The notes beneath the pieces are model-generated. The model saw only the letters and a list, made by a program, of their open reading frames with translations, was not told the DNA's origin and did no database searches. Of a DNA stretch of 64,000 bases, positions 12,201-21,869 are shown piece after piece. How positions within the stretch are numbered: the stretch's first letter is position 1; each line of letters opens with the position of its first letter. The stretch is from Limnobaculum allomyrinae. GTDB lineage: Bacteria; Pseudomonadota; Gammaproteobacteria; Enterobacterales; Enterobacteriaceae. A program made the translations under genes and the position numbers. The stretch covers positions 372,001 through 436,000 of the forward strand of contig NZ_JADRCR010000001.1 in assembly GCF_016649425.1 (NCBI RefSeq). The letters run 5' to 3'.

Positions 12201-12349
12201 TTGTTGGTGGGCTGGTAATGAGCCAACTATTAACGTTGTATACCACACCGGTGATCTATCTCTACTTTGATCGCTTAAGACTCTGGTATAAGAACCGTCG
12301 CCTGTCATCGGCATCAAAACTGATGACCGGGACAACCCGTCACTCATAA
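9245..12349 (+). CDS. mdtC: Multidrug efflux RND permease subunit MdtC
   Basis: MdtC is the second RND subunit of the MdtABC pump. The 1,034-residue protein starts [16 protein letters not shown] and carries the RND motifs [17 protein letters not shown] and [12 protein letters not shown], with the usual two-repeat membrane layout. It is paralogous to MdtB but clearly the C type by its N-terminus and length. The ATG lies one base after the mdtB stop, so the two are almost certainly co-translated. A 40-base gap with a good ribosome site (GGAGGAG) leads to mdtD. Confidence 0.95.
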   Translation: MKFYALFINRPVATILLTLGIILSGILGFRLLPVSPLPKIDFPVISVSASLPGASPETMASSIATPLERSLGAIAGVNEMTSTSSLGSTRIILQFDMDRDINGAARDVQAAINAAHNLLPSGMPSRPTYRKANPSDAPIMILTLTSDVYSQGELYDYASTQLAQKISQLEGVGDVSVGGSSLPAVRVQLNPQALFNQGVSLDDVRTAISQANVRKPQGFLKADEQNWQVQTNDEIKTAEQYKPIIIHYNNQSAVRLQDVATVTDSVQDIRNAGMANGVPAILIMIRRSADANIIDTVDRIRAEMPELQSYIPAAINLAIAQDRSPTIRASLVEVERALVIAIALVILVVFLFLRSGRATLIPAVAVPVSLIGTCAAMYMLGFSLNNLSLMALTIATGFVVDDAIVVLENIARHIEAGLKPFDAALKGVSEVGFTVLSMSLSLVAVFIPLLFMSGLPGRLFSEFAISLSVAIGISLIVSLTLTPMMCARLLRARKQERPPSSQGFGRIIIGLQQGYARTLNWTLDHSRLVFVVFLSTIVLNVWLYMNVPKTFFPEQDTGRLMGFVQADQSISFQAMKKKMEVLMKIVSSDQDVDNVTGFTGGSRTNSGSMFISLKPLTERKASAQQVISRLRSKLSQEPGASLFLMAVQDVRAGGRQSNAGYQYALLSDDLSTLREWEPKIRTAFATLPELADVNSDQQDKGAEIAITYNRETMSRLGIDVSAANALLNNAFGQRQISTIYQPLNQYKVVMEVAPEFAQDQSALDKMFVINQDGKPIPLSYFAQWMPANAPLSVNHQGLSAASTVSFNLADGYSLSEATAAIERTMTALGVPNTVRGSFAGTAQVFQEMLQSQIFLIIAAIVTVYIVLGVLYESYIHPLTILSTLPSAGVGAILALELFDTPFSLIALIGVMLLIGLVKKNAIMMVDFALTAERQGNLTPREAIFQACLLRFRPIMMTTLAAIFGAVPLVLGSGDGAELRQPLGITIVGGLVMSQLLTLYTTPVIYLYFDRLRLWYKNRRLSSASKLMTGTTRHS

Positions 12350-12390
12350 GCCACTAACCGCATTAGTCTGGCCGGAGGAGCCAATACAAA

Positions 12391-13815
12391 ATGAAAAATA
12401 GCCCTGCTAATGTGCGCTGGCAATTGTGGATTGTGGCTCTGGGTTTCTTTATGCAGTCGCTGGACACCACTATTTTGAATACGGCCTTACCTTCTATGGC
12501 CGTTAGTTTGAATGAAAGCCCGCTACAAATGCAATCGGTGATTGTGGCTTATATTCTTACGGTTGCCGTAGGGTTGCCCGCCAGCGGTTGGTTAGCCGAT
12601 CGCATTGGCGTTAAGCCCGTATTCCTGTCTGCTATTGTACTTTTCACTTTAGGTTCTCTGCTTTGTGCTCAGTCAGAAAATTTACAGGAGCTGGTACGTG
12701 CGCGAGTGATCCAGGGAATTGGCGGTGCCATGATGGTACCTGTTGGCCGATTAACTGTGATGAAAATCGTTCCCCGGGAACAATATATGGCAGCCATGAC
12801 CTTTGTCACTTTACCCGGGCAAATTGGGCCGCTGATGGGGCCTGCACTGGGTGGATTTCTGGTGGAGTATGCCAGTTGGCACTGGATTTTTCTGATTAAT
12901 ATTCCGGTTGGTATTATCGGCGTACTGGCAACGTTGATGATTATGCCTAACTACAAAATGCCGCCGCGCCCCTTTGATGTGGTTGGCTTTATTTTGCTGG
13001 CCATTGGTATGGCGACCATTACTCTTTCTCTGGATGGCCATTCTGGTTTAGGACTGGCTCCGGCTACTATCCTCTTGTTATGTGCCAGCGGCATTGCTGC
13101 ACTCGGACTTTATTGGTTGCACGCTCGTCGGGCAAAAGCACCACTGTTCAATTTAGCGATGTTTAAAATCCCCACCTTCTCGCTGGGACTGACCGGCAGT
13201 TTGTTTGCCCGAATTGGCAGCGGAATGTTGCCTTTTATGACACCGCTTTATTTACAAATCGGCTTAGGATTTTCTCCATTCCACGCGGGTCTGATGATGA
13301 TTTCGATGATCATCGGCAGCATGAGTATTAAACGTCTGGTGGTACAAATCGTTAACCGTTATGGTTATCGGGTAGTTCTCAGTATTGCGACCTTAGCCTT
13401 ACCGGCTATTACGCTGATGATCCCCGTCGCCGGCATGCTGGGATGGTATATTGTTATTCCATTTCTGCTATTTATGCTCGGTGTGACTAATGCCGTACGT
13501 TTTTCCACCATGAATACCCTGACGCTAAAAGATCTGCCCGATGAGTTTGCCAGCAGCGGTAACAGTCTGCTATCGATGGTTATGCAACTCTCTATGAGTC
13601 TGGGCGTGAGTACCGCCGGGATTTTACTGGGTGTCTTCTCAATGCATCACGTCGCGGTGAGTAGCCCTGAAGTACAACAAGCATTCTTATATACCTATTT
13701 GTGTATTGGTCTAATTATGTTAATTCCAACGGCAATTTTTGCCCGAGTGCCCAAAGACAGCGCCAAAAACGTCTTGTTGGGTTCCGGTAATCGCCGTAAT
13801 AAGCCCGATAACTGA
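12391..13815 (+). CDS. mdtD: MFS transporter MdtD (DHA2 family)
   Basis: This 474-residue, highly hydrophobic protein is the major-facilitator transporter that accompanies mdtABC in enterobacteria. It contains the DHA2 motif D1 ([14 protein letters not shown]), motif A ([12 protein letters not shown]) and motif C-like sequence ([12 protein letters not shown]), and about 14 membrane segments. In E. coli the homologue is dispensable for MdtABC drug export and has been linked to iron/citrate export, so its drug role is uncertain. It sits in the operon before baeS. Confidence 0.92.
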   Translation: MKNSPANVRWQLWIVALGFFMQSLDTTILNTALPSMAVSLNESPLQMQSVIVAYILTVAVGLPASGWLADRIGVKPVFLSAIVLFTLGSLLCAQSENLQELVRARVIQGIGGAMMVPVGRLTVMKIVPREQYMAAMTFVTLPGQIGPLMGPALGGFLVEYASWHWIFLINIPVGIIGVLATLMIMPNYKMPPRPFDVVGFILLAIGMATITLSLDGHSGLGLAPATILLLCASGIAALGLYWLHARRAKAPLFNLAMFKIPTFSLGLTGSLFARIGSGMLPFMTPLYLQIGLGFSPFHAGLMMISMIIGSMSIKRLVVQIVNRYGYRVVLSIATLALPAITLMIPVAGMLGWYIVIPFLLFMLGVTNAVRFSTMNTLTLKDLPDEFASSGNSLLSMVMQLSMSLGVSTAGILLGVFSMHHVAVSSPEVQQAFLYTYLCIGLIMLIPTAIFARVPKDSAKNVLLGSGNRRNKPDN

Positions 13816-13830
13816 CGGAAAGCAAATCGA

Positions 13831-15234
13831 ATGAAAATGGGGATTACCGGAAAACTGTTCTTCGCTATTTTAGCTACCTGCATGTTGGTTCTGATTACCA
13901 TGCACTGGGGCGTTCGCCTGAGCTTTGAACGTGGTTTTACTGATTATATTCGCTCCAGTAATGAGCAGCGTTTAAGTTTACTGGGGAATGCGCTGGCTGA
14001 ACGCTATCGTCATGAAGGGAACTGGCAATTTCTCCAGCGCAATGAGAAAACTATTTACCAACTATTGCGCTCGGTTGAACAAAGCGATGATGAAAATGAC
14101 GAGCGGGCATTACCGCCTCAGGGATGGCGTGTTCCCTTCTGGATCTTTGATACTCAGAACCACATCCTCGCCGGGTCTTCCCATCCCGTTCCACGTCAGG
14201 CTACCCGTAAAGCTATCATGTTGGACGGGCAAACCATCGGCTGGATTGTTGGTATGCCCAGCGAAAAACTAACCCGTAGTGCCGATATCAACTTTGCCAA
14301 ACAACAAAATCGCACCAGTTGGATGTTAATAGGCCTATCAACCTTACTGGCAGCTATTGCTACACTACTGGTTTCCCGCAGCCTGCTATCCCGGGTAAAA
14401 CGCCTTGTTACCGGTACTCATCAACTGGCGGCCGGAGACTTTTCCGCCCGGGTTCCTGTCACCAGTAAAGATGAACTGGGTATTCTGGCCAATGATTTTA
14501 ACCAACTGGCCAACACGCTGGAAAAAAATGAACGCATGCGACGAGCATTTATTGCCGATGTCTCCCACGAATTACGCACACCATTAGCCGTATTGCAGGG
14601 AGAACTGGAAGCATTGGAGGACGGAGTACGTCAGCTAACCCCGACCTCATTACACTCTTTGCAGGCTGAAGTGCGATCCCTGACTAAATTAGTGAATGAT
14701 TTGCACCAGCTGTCGTTATCCGATCTGGGGGCATTAACCTACAAAAAGAGTAATCTCAACCTGATAGCCTTACTGGAGCAGGCGATTGCTGCCTATCACA
14801 GCCGCTTCAGCCATAAGGGTCTTGCCATTGAAACTGAGTTACCACAAAGCGCTCTGGTGTTTGGCGATCCGGATCGTCTGTCGCAGTTATTTCACAACTT
14901 ATTAGAGAACAGCCTGCGCTATACCGATGCCGCTAACCACGATGCGCCGGGACGACTGCATATCTCTGCCACCGTGACTAAACAATCGATACTTTTACAC
15001 TGGCAGGATTCTGCTCCCGGCGTCACCGATGAGCAATTGAGTCAAATTTTTGAGCGTTTTTATCGTACTGAAGTTTCACGCAACCGCGCCAGCGGCGGCT
15101 CAGGACTAGGCTTATCCATCTGCTGGAATATTGTTGATGCTCACGGTGGAGAAATTAGCGCCAGTCATTCTACTTTGGGCGGGCTGGAAATTAAGTTACT
15201 CTTACCGTTGGTAACGGAAGTGGTATCCCAATAA
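13831..15234 (+). CDS. baeS: Two-component sensor histidine kinase BaeS
   Basis: BaeS senses envelope stress (indole, flavonoids, zinc, misfolded proteins) and phosphorylates BaeR. The 467-residue protein has an N-terminal membrane helix (about residues 8-30), a periplasmic sensor domain, a second helix near 163-185, a HAMP linker, the HisKA motif [15 protein letters not shown] with the phospho-accepting His near residue 246, and an ATPase domain with N box [11 protein letters not shown] and G box [10 protein letters not shown]. It lies 15 bases after mdtD and two bases before baeR. Confidence 0.94.
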   Translation: MKMGITGKLFFAILATCMLVLITMHWGVRLSFERGFTDYIRSSNEQRLSLLGNALAERYRHEGNWQFLQRNEKTIYQLLRSVEQSDDENDERALPPQGWRVPFWIFDTQNHILAGSSHPVPRQATRKAIMLDGQTIGWIVGMPSEKLTRSADINFAKQQNRTSWMLIGLSTLLAAIATLLVSRSLLSRVKRLVTGTHQLAAGDFSARVPVTSKDELGILANDFNQLANTLEKNERMRRAFIADVSHELRTPLAVLQGELEALEDGVRQLTPTSLHSLQAEVRSLTKLVNDLHQLSLSDLGALTYKKSNLNLIALLEQAIAAYHSRFSHKGLAIETELPQSALVFGDPDRLSQLFHNLLENSLRYTDAANHDAPGRLHISATVTKQSILLHWQDSAPGVTDEQLSQIFERFYRTEVSRNRASGGSGLGLSICWNIVDAHGGEISASHSTLGGLEIKLLLPLVTEVVSQ

Positions 15235-15236
15235 CT

Positions 15237-15938
15237 ATGACAGAAAACATCCTATTGTCTGACTTACCGCCAGTATTGATTGTAGAAGATGAGCCTAAAC
15301 TGGGTCAGCTGTTAATTGATTATCTTCAAGCTGCCGGGTATCGCACGCATTTGATTACTCAAGGACAGGAAGTGATTAACTGGGTGAAACAATACTCTCC
15401 TTCACTGATCCTGTTAGATTTAATGCTACCGGGTGTTGATGGCATCACTCTGTGTCGTGAAATTCGTACGTTTTCTGATGTTCCGGTGGTGATGGTGACG
15501 GCGAAAACTGAAGAGATCGATCGCCTGTCCGGACTGGAAATCGGTGCTGATGATTATATTTGTAAGCCCTATAGCCCCCGAGAAGTGGTAGCGCGGGTTA
15601 AAACCATTTTAAGGCGCTGTTATTTACCGACCAGAGAGCTACCCTCACTGACATCTGGATTGCAGCTGGATGAATCACAGTTTCAGGTTCGTTATAACAA
15701 TACCAGCCTTGATCTAACCGCCGCCGAATTTCGATTGCTTAAAGCCCTGTCAACCCATCCGGGTCAGGTACTAACCCGGGAATCACTGCTGGATAACCTT
15801 TATGATGACTATCGTGTGGTAACCGATCGTACCGTGGACAGTCATATTAAAAATTTACGCCGTAAACTGGAAACCTTAGCACCAGAGAGGGTCTTCATTC
15901 GTTCGGTATATGGATTAGGCTACCGTTGGGAAGAGTAA
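15237..15938 (+). CDS. baeR: Two-component response regulator BaeR
   Basis: BaeR is an OmpR-family regulator that activates mdtABCD, acrD and spy in E. coli. The 233-residue protein has a receiver domain with the acidic pair in VEDEPK, the phosphorylated Asp near residue 61 ([11 protein letters not shown]), the conserved Lys in ICKPYSPRE, and a C-terminal winged helix ending YGLGYRWEE. Its position as last gene of the mdtABCD-baeSR operon is conserved and provides autoregulation. No clear terminator was seen in the 54 bases before the next gene. Confidence 0.95.
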   Translation: MTENILLSDLPPVLIVEDEPKLGQLLIDYLQAAGYRTHLITQGQEVINWVKQYSPSLILLDLMLPGVDGITLCREIRTFSDVPVVMVTAKTEEIDRLSGLEIGADDYICKPYSPREVVARVKTILRRCYLPTRELPSLTSGLQLDESQFQVRYNNTSLDLTAAEFRLLKALSTHPGQVLTRESLLDNLYDDYRVVTDRTVDSHIKNLRRKLETLAPERVFIRSVYGLGYRWEE

Positions 15939-15992
15939 TATTCATACTTTTCTAAGCCATAATGGAATAACACAACAGGAGTTGTCAGGTTA

Positions 15993-16832
15993 ATGAGTTT
16001 AGTTATTAAGAGTTCCCTTTTCGTTTTGGTTATTCCAGCCTTGCTGGCCTCTGTAGCCCATGCTGATACCAGTGAGAACTGCGCAGTGAACAAAGATATT
16101 ATTATTAATAATCATCTGGCGCTGTTAAGCATGCCTGAGTTTAATCATGCCCGAGAAGTAGAAACTATCACGGAAAGCGACAATACCCGGTCAGCTTTTT
16201 ACTATAAATTTAACTATGACCGCTGCGGCCAGTTGACCGGTATGTATGCTCAAATGACCCGCAATGAACTCCGCTTTCGTATTGATTCCAGCTACGACAT
16301 TAGTAAAAACCAACAGGGTTGGAGAAACAGTTATAACGTCACCCTGTTTGGTATGAATAAACTGTTTTATGCCCGGGAAGGCGCAATTGATTATCATACA
16401 GATGACAAAGGGTTAATCGTCAGCTCAACGGATAATTACATTTCCGGTAGTGATGAAAAGAAGGCTGAAAACGGCATAACCAACGGCATCTATAAAACTG
16501 ATGATAAATTCCGGATGGCTTATAGTTTATTGAGCGGTAGTGATGAATCAGTAAATGGTGAATATCGCTTCTTCTATCAACCCGATAATAAGCCCTTCTC
16601 CTTAATCAGCCCAACCATGAGCATCAGCTATCTGTATGACGAGCAACAACGAGCCAGTGGAATGATTGAACTTACTGTTTCACCTTACTATCTTGGCGGC
16701 AAAAAAACTGACTGTCTGGAATGGAATGAGCGTAATGATTGCACTAAATCTGTCAGCAAGGAGCTGGAGTTGTTTCCAACCTATGTGGTAGATAGAACGA
16801 CGGTGTTGCGATCAACCTACACTTATTGGTGA
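15993..16832 (+). CDS. Secreted protein of unknown function
   Basis: I do not recognise this 279-residue protein. It has a clear Sec signal peptide (SLFVLVIPALLASVAHA, cleavage probably after AHA near residue 24), then a soluble region rich in Tyr, Asn and Asp with few Cys (near residues 30, 77, 239 and 248), consistent with a periplasmic or exported protein. A ribosome site AGGAG lies about 14 bases upstream of the ATG. It follows baeR in the same direction with no evident terminator, so BaeSR-driven read-through is possible but not shown. Confidence 0.6.
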   Translation: MSLVIKSSLFVLVIPALLASVAHADTSENCAVNKDIIINNHLALLSMPEFNHAREVETITESDNTRSAFYYKFNYDRCGQLTGMYAQMTRNELRFRIDSSYDISKNQQGWRNSYNVTLFGMNKLFYAREGAIDYHTDDKGLIVSSTDNYISGSDEKKAENGITNGIYKTDDKFRMAYSLLSGSDESVNGEYRFFYQPDNKPFSLISPTMSISYLYDEQQRASGMIELTVSPYYLGGKKTDCLEWNERNDCTKSVSKELELFPTYVVDRTTVLRSTYTYW

Positions 16833-16923
16833 TAAGTAACCTGGCATTGATGAATTTTCCGACCGTAAGCGCGATATTGCACATACCACCATGGTGCCCG
16901 GCCGGAAGATCATCTTTATTCAG

Positions 16924-17131
16924 CTACAAAGCACTTCGACCTATTCTACTGGCGGTAATCTCCCCCTTCAGCGCATTATTCCAATCATAAAACGCATCCA
17001 TCGGACTTTATCTGCAATCAAAAAATATCGAACCACTTGTTTCACCCTGCCGTTGCCATTCCGCTCAACCAGGTCTACAATTCCGCCCCTGGGATTTTCC
17101 CAAGGCTGTACCTTCAAGGTGCGGCTCTGAC
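16924..17131 (-). pseudogene. Possible decayed minus-strand coding remnant or conserved trhP leader
   Basis: The gap of 326 bases between the secreted-protein gene and trhP has no intact gene. On the minus strand one frame reads without stops through a protein-like stretch (VQPWENPRGG, then VVRYFLIADKVRW) and the neighbouring frame continues it (DAFYDWNNALKGEITASRIG) to a TAG at 16924-16926, as if one frameshift split a real gene. No start codon with a ribosome site is visible. The same bases on the plus strand contain a small hairpin (TGGGATTTTCCCA) before trhP, so a structured trhP leader RNA is the alternative. I could not decide. Confidence 0.3.
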
Positions 17132-17158
17132 TTGTGATCAGACTAAGAGACCAACAAC

Positions 17159-18523
17159 ATGTTTAAACCGGAATTACTTTCTCCGGCCGGTACGCTGAAA
17201 AATATGCGCTATGCCTTTGCCTATGGCGCAGACGCAGTATATGCCGGTCAGCCTCGCTACAGCCTGCGAGTGCGCAACAACGAATTCAATCATCAGAATC
17301 TGGCTTTAGGTATTAATGAAGCCCATGCGCTTGGCAAGAAGTTTTATGTGGTAGTTAATATCGCCCCCCACAACTCCAAGTTAAAAACCTTTATTCGTGA
17401 TTTGGCTCCGGTCGTTGAAATGGGGCCCGATGCATTAATCATGTCCGATCCTGGCTTGATTATGATGGTGCGGGAAGCGTTTCCTGATATTGATATTCAC
17501 CTTTCTGTACAGGCTAACGCAGTAAACTGGGCAACGGTAAAATTCTGGAAACAGATGGGACTAACCCGGGTAATTCTTTCTCGTGAGTTATCACTGGAAG
17601 AGATTGAAGAAATTCGCCAACAGGTTCCGGATATTGAACTGGAAACTTTTGTGCATGGCGCGTTATGTATGGCTTATTCTGGCCGTTGTTTGCTCTCAGG
17701 TTATATTAATAAACGCGACCCTAATCAGGGCACTTGTACTAACGCCTGTCGTTGGGAATATAAAGTAGAAGAAGGTAAAGAAGATGACACAGGTAACATT
17801 GTGCATATTCATGAGCCCATTCCGGTAAAAAATGTTGAGCCTACATTAGGTGCCGGAGCGCCTACGGATAAAGTGTTTATGATTGAAGAAGCACTTCGCT
17901 CTGGCGAATACATGAGTGCCTTTGAAGACGAACACGGCACTTACATTATGAACTCTAAAGATCTGCGCGCCGTTCAACACGTAGAGCGTTTGACCCAGTT
18001 AGGTGTTCATTCATTAAAGATTGAAGGTCGCACCAAATCATTTTACTACTGCGCACGCACCGCACAGGTTTATCGTCGGGCTATTGATGATGCCGTTGCC
18101 GGTAAACCGTTTGATGAATCACTGATGACAACGCTGGAGTCATTAGCTCACCGTGGATATACCGAAGGTTTCCTTCGTCGCCATGTGCATGATGAACATC
18201 AAAATTATGATTACGGTTATTCTATTTCTGACAGTCAGCAATTTGTCGGGGAATTTACCGGGGAGCGTCGCAATGGCTTAGCCGCCGTTGATGTAAAAAA
18301 TAAATTTTCCGTTGGTGACAGTGTGGAGATGATGACCCCACAGGGAAATATCCATTTCACTATTGAATCGATGGAAACCAGCAAAGGTCAGCCAACAGAA
18401 GTCGCTCCGGGTAATGGTCATGTGGTCTACCTGCCCGTACCGGATGATGTAAATCTGGAATATGCTTTGCTGATGCGCAATTTAGCCGGAAACAACAGCA
18501 CCAGAAATCCGCACAGTGCATAA
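17159..18523 (+). CDS. trhP: tRNA 5-hydroxyuridine synthesis protein TrhP (YegQ, peptidase U32 family)
   Basis: TrhP takes part in prephenate-dependent 5-hydroxylation of U34 in tRNAs, working in parallel with TrhO. The 454-residue protein matches E. coli YegQ almost throughout, starting MFKPELLSPAGTLKNMRYAF. The Cys cluster expected to hold an iron-sulfur centre is present in CMAYSGRCLLSGY and CTNACRWEY. The old name 'U32 peptidase' reflects the fold and not a demonstrated protease activity here. The cyaR small RNA gene lies just downstream, as in E. coli. Confidence 0.95.
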   Translation: MFKPELLSPAGTLKNMRYAFAYGADAVYAGQPRYSLRVRNNEFNHQNLALGINEAHALGKKFYVVVNIAPHNSKLKTFIRDLAPVVEMGPDALIMSDPGLIMMVREAFPDIDIHLSVQANAVNWATVKFWKQMGLTRVILSRELSLEEIEEIRQQVPDIELETFVHGALCMAYSGRCLLSGYINKRDPNQGTCTNACRWEYKVEEGKEDDTGNIVHIHEPIPVKNVEPTLGAGAPTDKVFMIEEALRSGEYMSAFEDEHGTYIMNSKDLRAVQHVERLTQLGVHSLKIEGRTKSFYYCARTAQVYRRAIDDAVAGKPFDESLMTTLESLAHRGYTEGFLRRHVHDEHQNYDYGYSISDSQQFVGEFTGERRNGLAAVDVKNKFSVGDSVEMMTPQGNIHFTIESMETSKGQPTEVAPGNGHVVYLPVPDDVNLEYALLMRNLAGNNSTRNPHSA

Positions 18524-18544
18524 AAATCATTTTTTTCCACTGGC

Positions 18545-18560
18545 GATGATAAAAATCACA
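18545..18560 (+). promoter_or_regulatory. Candidate upstream CRP site of cyaR
   Basis: GATGA, six bases, TCACA resembles the CRP consensus TGTGA-N6-TCACA (8 of 10 core bases). It is centred about 74 bases upstream of the inferred cyaR start, one of the usual CRP spacings. Confidence 0.45.
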
Positions 18561-18577
18561 CGCTTTAATTCAAATTA

Positions 18578-18620
18578 TTAGAAATAGATCACATCTATTA
18601 GCAAATAAAAGGACTACTAT
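18578..18620 (+). promoter_or_regulatory. cyaR promoter with CRP site at about -41.5
   Basis: TTAGA-N6-TCACA at 18578-18593 is a CRP-like site with a perfect right half. A TACTAT -10 hexamer lies at 18615-18620, which puts the start near 18627 and the CRP site centre 41.5 bases upstream. This is the classical class II geometry and fits the known cAMP-CRP activation of CyaR in E. coli and Salmonella. The start site is inferred from spacing. Confidence 0.65.
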
Positions 18621-18626
18621 CTCAGT

Positions 18627-18720
18627 CCTAAAGATTAATAACTAGTTGTGTTCCTATTATCTCTTTAATAGAAACCACCTCCTTACCAGTCCAATCTCCC
18701 TTGGGCTGGTTTCTTTTTTT
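18627..18720 (+). ncRNA. cyaR: Hfq-dependent small RNA CyaR (RyeE)
   Basis: The segment downstream of trhP ends with the CyaR signature: the single-stranded AACCACCTCCTTA stretch that base-pairs with ribosome sites, followed by a strong terminator (CCAGTCCAA/TTGGGCTGG stem with TCTCCC loop, 18686-18709) and a T-rich tail. The loop, the antisense region and the location after yegQ all match E. coli cyaR; the stem is compensated, not identical. CyaR represses ompX, luxS, nadE and yqaE messages in E. coli. The 5' end is estimated from the promoter, giving about 94 nt against 87 nt in E. coli. Confidence 0.88.
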
Positions 18721-18762
18721 TAGGGCTCTTCTAAATTCAATTCCCCCCTCTTTCCCGATAAT

Positions 18763-19107
18763 TTAGCCATGCATAACACGACTATCATCCGGGGCCTGCT
18801 CTCTGTCCGTCATGCCATAATCCCGAATAATGCCGGCAATCTTCAATCGATAATCGTTAAAAATTGTCGCCCGTCCTTTAGCCTGCGCCTGACGATGTAA
18901 CTCTAACTGCCTCCACTGTTGAACGGCCTTTTCATCGCGCCAAAATGAAAGAGATAAAATTTTGCCTGGCTCAGACAGGCTTTCAAACCGCTCAATAGAA
19001 ATAAAACCATCAATTTCACTCAGTAAAGGTTTTAATTTCGCCGCCAAATCCAGATATTCTTGCTTATGCCCTTGTTTTATCTGTACTTCAAAGATTACTG
19101 CAATCAT
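18763..19107 (-). CDS. Antibiotic biosynthesis monooxygenase (ABM) domain protein
   Basis: The 114-residue product begins MIAVIFEVQIKQGHKQEY and has the short ABM ferredoxin-like fold pattern, with LSLSFWRDEKAVQQWRQ typical of the second half. Members include quinol and heme monooxygenases, but most single-domain enterobacterial copies have no proven substrate. I used the ATG at 19107, which has AAGGAA eight bases upstream, and not the longer frame further upstream. It is transcribed convergently toward cyaR and divergently from yegS. Confidence 0.75.
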   Translation of the reverse strand: MIAVIFEVQIKQGHKQEYLDLAAKLKPLLSEIDGFISIERFESLSEPGKILSLSFWRDEKAVQQWRQLELHRQAQAKGRATIFNDYRLKIAGIIRDYGMTDREQAPDDSRVMHG

Positions 19108-19236
19108 TATTTGGTTCCTTATATTTATCAGGCAACGAATTATTATAATGTAAACAATTGGTAAAAATATTATCACTCGCCAATGAGTCGTTATACTGTT
19201 TTTATCTTTTCGTCACTCTCTCTTTCAGGAGATGTT

Positions 19237-20136
19237 ATGGCTCTCTCACCCAATGCTTTTATTATCTTGAACGGTAAAGGTGCCAATACACCCGAAGTTC
19301 GGGACGCTATAAAAAAACTCAGGGAACAAGGATACCAACTCGACGTCAGAGTCACCTGGGAATATGGTGATGCCAGTCGGTATGTGGCAGAGGCTCAACG
19401 GGAACAAGCTGACCTGGTTATTGCCGGAGGTGGTGATGGAACCATCAATGAAGTTGCAACGGCTCTCGTACAACTGGACAGCCATTCCAAACCCGCCATG
19501 GGGATCTTACCGCTGGGAACCGCCAACGATTTTGCCACCGCCTGCCAAATACCTGACCAACCTTATCAGGCTTTAACTCTGGCACTTAACGGTAATCCGG
19601 TCGCTATTGATATGGTGAAGGTTAATCAACAGCACTATTTTATTAATATGGCTACCGGTGGTTTTGGTACCAAAATCACCACCGAAACACCGGATAAACT
19701 TAAAGCAGCGTTAGGTGGTTTTTCTTACCTGTTACATGGCATCACTCAGGCCAATACGCTAAAACCTGACAAGTGCACCATTACAGCAGATAACTTTGAT
19801 TGGTCCGGAGAGGCTCTGGTTATTGGTATCGGTAATGGCAAGCAAGCCGGCGGCGGTCATCCTTTGTGTCCTGAGGCGAAAATTAATGATGGTCAGCTAC
19901 AGCTTGCGATCCTGATGGCAGATGAATCTTTCCCGGCTTTGCTTTCCAGCCTAATGGGTGGTAAAGACAGTGAGCATATCATCGAGAAATCCTTAAGCAG
20001 CTTAACCATTACCTCCAACCATGAAATGATTCTCAACCTTGATGGTGAGCCGTTAAAAGGCAATAAATTTCAAATTGAAGTAATACCCGCCGCAATTCGG
20101 TGTCACTTACCAGAGAATTGCCCTTTATTAATTTGA
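19237..20136 (+). CDS. yegS: Lipid kinase YegS (diacylglycerol kinase catalytic family)
   Basis: YegS phosphorylates phosphatidylglycerol and related lipids in vitro; its physiological role is unclear. The 299-residue protein carries the nucleotide-binding signature GGGDGTINE, followed by LPLGTANDFA and the conserved NMATGGFGTKITTETP and LNLDGEPL segments. I chose the ATG at 19237 because CAGGAG lies 5 bases upstream and the N-terminus then matches E. coli YegS; an upstream in-frame start would add 18 residues with no support. A bidirectional terminator separates it from fadR. Confidence 0.94.
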   Translation: MALSPNAFIILNGKGANTPEVRDAIKKLREQGYQLDVRVTWEYGDASRYVAEAQREQADLVIAGGGDGTINEVATALVQLDSHSKPAMGILPLGTANDFATACQIPDQPYQALTLALNGNPVAIDMVKVNQQHYFINMATGGFGTKITTETPDKLKAALGGFSYLLHGITQANTLKPDKCTITADNFDWSGEALVIGIGNGKQAGGGHPLCPEAKINDGQLQLAILMADESFPALLSSLMGGKDSEHIIEKSLSSLTITSNHEMILNLDGEPLKGNKFQIEVIPAAIRCHLPENCPLLI

Positions 20137-20146
20137 ACTCAATAAT

Positions 20147-20169
20147 AAAGGGCGCTTATTGCGCCCTTT
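20147..20169 (+). terminator. Bidirectional terminator between yegS and fadR
   Basis: AAAGGGCGC and GCGCCCTTT form a perfect 9-bp stem around a 5-base loop, with T-runs readable on both strands. It serves the convergent yegS and fadR genes. Confidence 0.85.
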
Positions 20170-20192
20170 CACTAAACCACTTCGAATGCCGA

Positions 20193-20909
20193 TTAATTCG
20201 CTTCGGCTAAATCCTTTGGCATATTACTTTGCATTTTATGCCAGATAATACCGCTGGCTTTACCGTACTGACGCACAGATTCCATCACCTGATCGTGTAA
20301 TCTGTCGCGACACAACTCAGAAAGACGCTGATAGAAGTTCAAGGCTAGCTGACGTGCTTCCGGGTTAGAGAAATAGTAACGGCCAACACGAATATACAGA
20401 CCTTTGATACCGTTAAGAATCAGACCATAAATCGGATTCCCGGAGGCAAAAGCTAAACCGCGGAAAATATTATAATCCAACTCAGTAAATAGCTCCGGAC
20501 GTTCTTCAACGTCATTCGCCTGAGCTAAAACCTCTTGGGCTTTTTCCGGATTTTGACGAACCGCAGCCCGAATAAAGATAGCGGCAATATTCGTTCTGAC
20601 GGCCAGAAGATTATCGATTAACTGAGGAACGCTATCGTGATCTAAACGTACCAAAGTTTCTAACAGACTCAGGCTGGAAGTTTCCCAAAAATTATTTACT
20701 TTAGTTGGTTTACCGTGCTGAATAGTCAGCCAGCCATCTCGGGCTAAACGCTGCAATACTTCACGCAATGTGGTACGAGTTACGCCAATAAGTTCGGAGA
20801 GTTCACGCTCTGCAGGCAGAATGGTCCCCGGAGGAAACCGGTTGTTCCAAATGCTCTCAATTAAATACTCTTCCGCAAATCCTGCCGGACTCTGCGCTTT
20901 GATCACCAT
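20193..20909 (-). CDS. fadR: Fatty acid metabolism regulator FadR
   Basis: FadR is a GntR-family factor that represses beta-oxidation genes such as fadD, activates fabA and fabB, and is released from DNA by long-chain acyl-CoA. The 238-residue protein is nearly identical in its winged-helix part ([29 protein letters not shown]) to E. coli FadR, followed by the all-helical acyl-CoA-binding domain. In E. coli nhaB lies divergently next to fadR; here the divergent neighbour across 300 bases is dsbB. Confidence 0.97.
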   Translation of the reverse strand: MVIKAQSPAGFAEEYLIESIWNNRFPPGTILPAERELSELIGVTRTTLREVLQRLARDGWLTIQHGKPTKVNNFWETSSLSLLETLVRLDHDSVPQLIDNLLAVRTNIAAIFIRAAVRQNPEKAQEVLAQANDVEERPELFTELDYNIFRGLAFASGNPIYGLILNGIKGLYIRVGRYYFSNPEARQLALNFYQRLSELCRDRLHDQVMESVRQYGKASGIIWHKMQSNMPKDLAEAN

Positions 20910-21209
20910 AAAAGTGCTATTCCATTAAGGTACAAAAATTAAAACGATTTGTTGCATCATACCAGAAGCCCACAGCCGGATATAGCATTCCAAAATATCT
21001 AATAGAGTAAACTGTGGTTTGGATTGCAAAAATAGGTTAATTTCAGTGTAAAAAATTACTTATTCCCCCTAAATCAAGCAGGCAGGAAGAAATACTTGGC
21101 TAACAGGGAAATTCTTAACCATAATGTCATTTGAAAGATGGCATAGAAATAAAACTAGTTTAAACTACCGCTATCGGCGATCGCTCATACATATTAAAGT
21201 GAATTAATC
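20910..21209. other. fadR-dsbB divergent intergenic region
   Basis: These 300 bases between two divergent genes are AT-rich and hold no credible ORF. No recognisable nhaB remnant was seen. Promoters for both genes must lie here, but I could not point to a convincing pair of -35/-10 boxes or a FadR operator. Confidence 0.6.
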
Positions 21210-21749
21210 ATGTTATGTTATTTAAATAGCTGTTCTAAAGGAAGAAGCGCCTGGTTCCTTCTGGCTCTGATTGTTATTGTACTTGAGTTAATTGCCCTCT
21301 ATTTCCAACACGTGATGTTACTGAGACCTTGTGTACTCTGTATTTACGAACGTTGCGCGCTGTTTGGTATTTTAGGCGCAGCCCTGATTGGTATGTTGGC
21401 ACCTTCCTCTACGCTGATACGCTTTTTGGCTATTATTGTATGGCTATATAGCACTATCGAAGGTCTTCTGTTGACATGGAAACACACCATGATTCAACTT
21501 TATCCTTCTCCGGCAAATACTTGCGATATCTTTGTTAACTTCCCATCCTGGTTACCGTTGGATAAGCTATTACCTGCTGTATTTGTAGCTAATGGTGATT
21601 GCAGTGAAAAACAGTGGTCATTCCTTTCTCTGGAAATGCCGCAGTGGTTACTGATTATTTTTGCTATTAACTTAGTGATTGTTGCTTTGGTTATTATTGC
21701 TCAATTTGTTAAACCAAAGAGACGTTTTTTCTACAATAACCCGCTCTGA
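21210..21749 (+). CDS. dsbB: Disulfide bond formation protein DsbB
   Basis: DsbB is the inner-membrane quinone reductase that reoxidises periplasmic DsbA. The 179-residue protein has four membrane helices, the first redox pair CVLC at residues 41-44 inside [17 protein letters not shown], and the second pair in the SPANTCDIF and [10 protein letters not shown] loops. Both pairs needed for the electron relay are intact. The normal neighbour nhaB is missing. A strong terminator follows. Confidence 0.96.
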   Translation: MLCYLNSCSKGRSAWFLLALIVIVLELIALYFQHVMLLRPCVLCIYERCALFGILGAALIGMLAPSSTLIRFLAIIVWLYSTIEGLLLTWKHTMIQLYPSPANTCDIFVNFPSWLPLDKLLPAVFVANGDCSEKQWSFLSLEMPQWLLIIFAINLVIVALVIIAQFVKPKRRFFYNNPL

Positions 21750-21773
21750 TATTTCAATCAGAAGATCAATGAC

Positions 21774-21801
21774 AAAAAGGCGCCGATTATGGCGCTTTTT
21801 T
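21774..21801 (+). terminator. dsbB terminator
   Basis: A stem of GGCGCC/GGCGC flanked by a run of A on the left and six T on the right forms a typical intrinsic terminator 25 bases after dsbB. Confidence 0.82.
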
Positions 21802-21830
21802 GTTAGTAACGTTTAGAAAGTGACGGAGAT

Positions 21831-21854
21831 AAAAAAGCCCCGCATTGCGAGGCT
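21831..21854 (-). terminator. Terminator of the LprI-like gene
   Basis: On the minus strand AGCCTCGC and GCGGGGCT pair around an AAT loop and are followed by TTTTT, 15 bases after the stop of the LprI-like gene. Confidence 0.8.
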
Positions 21855-21869
21855 CAGAAGACGATTAGC

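Noticed and set aside
16891-17130. 79-codon plus-strand ORF before trhP
   Set aside because: No ribosome site and Arg/Thr/Pro-rich composition; it is the antisense of the more protein-like minus-strand frames.
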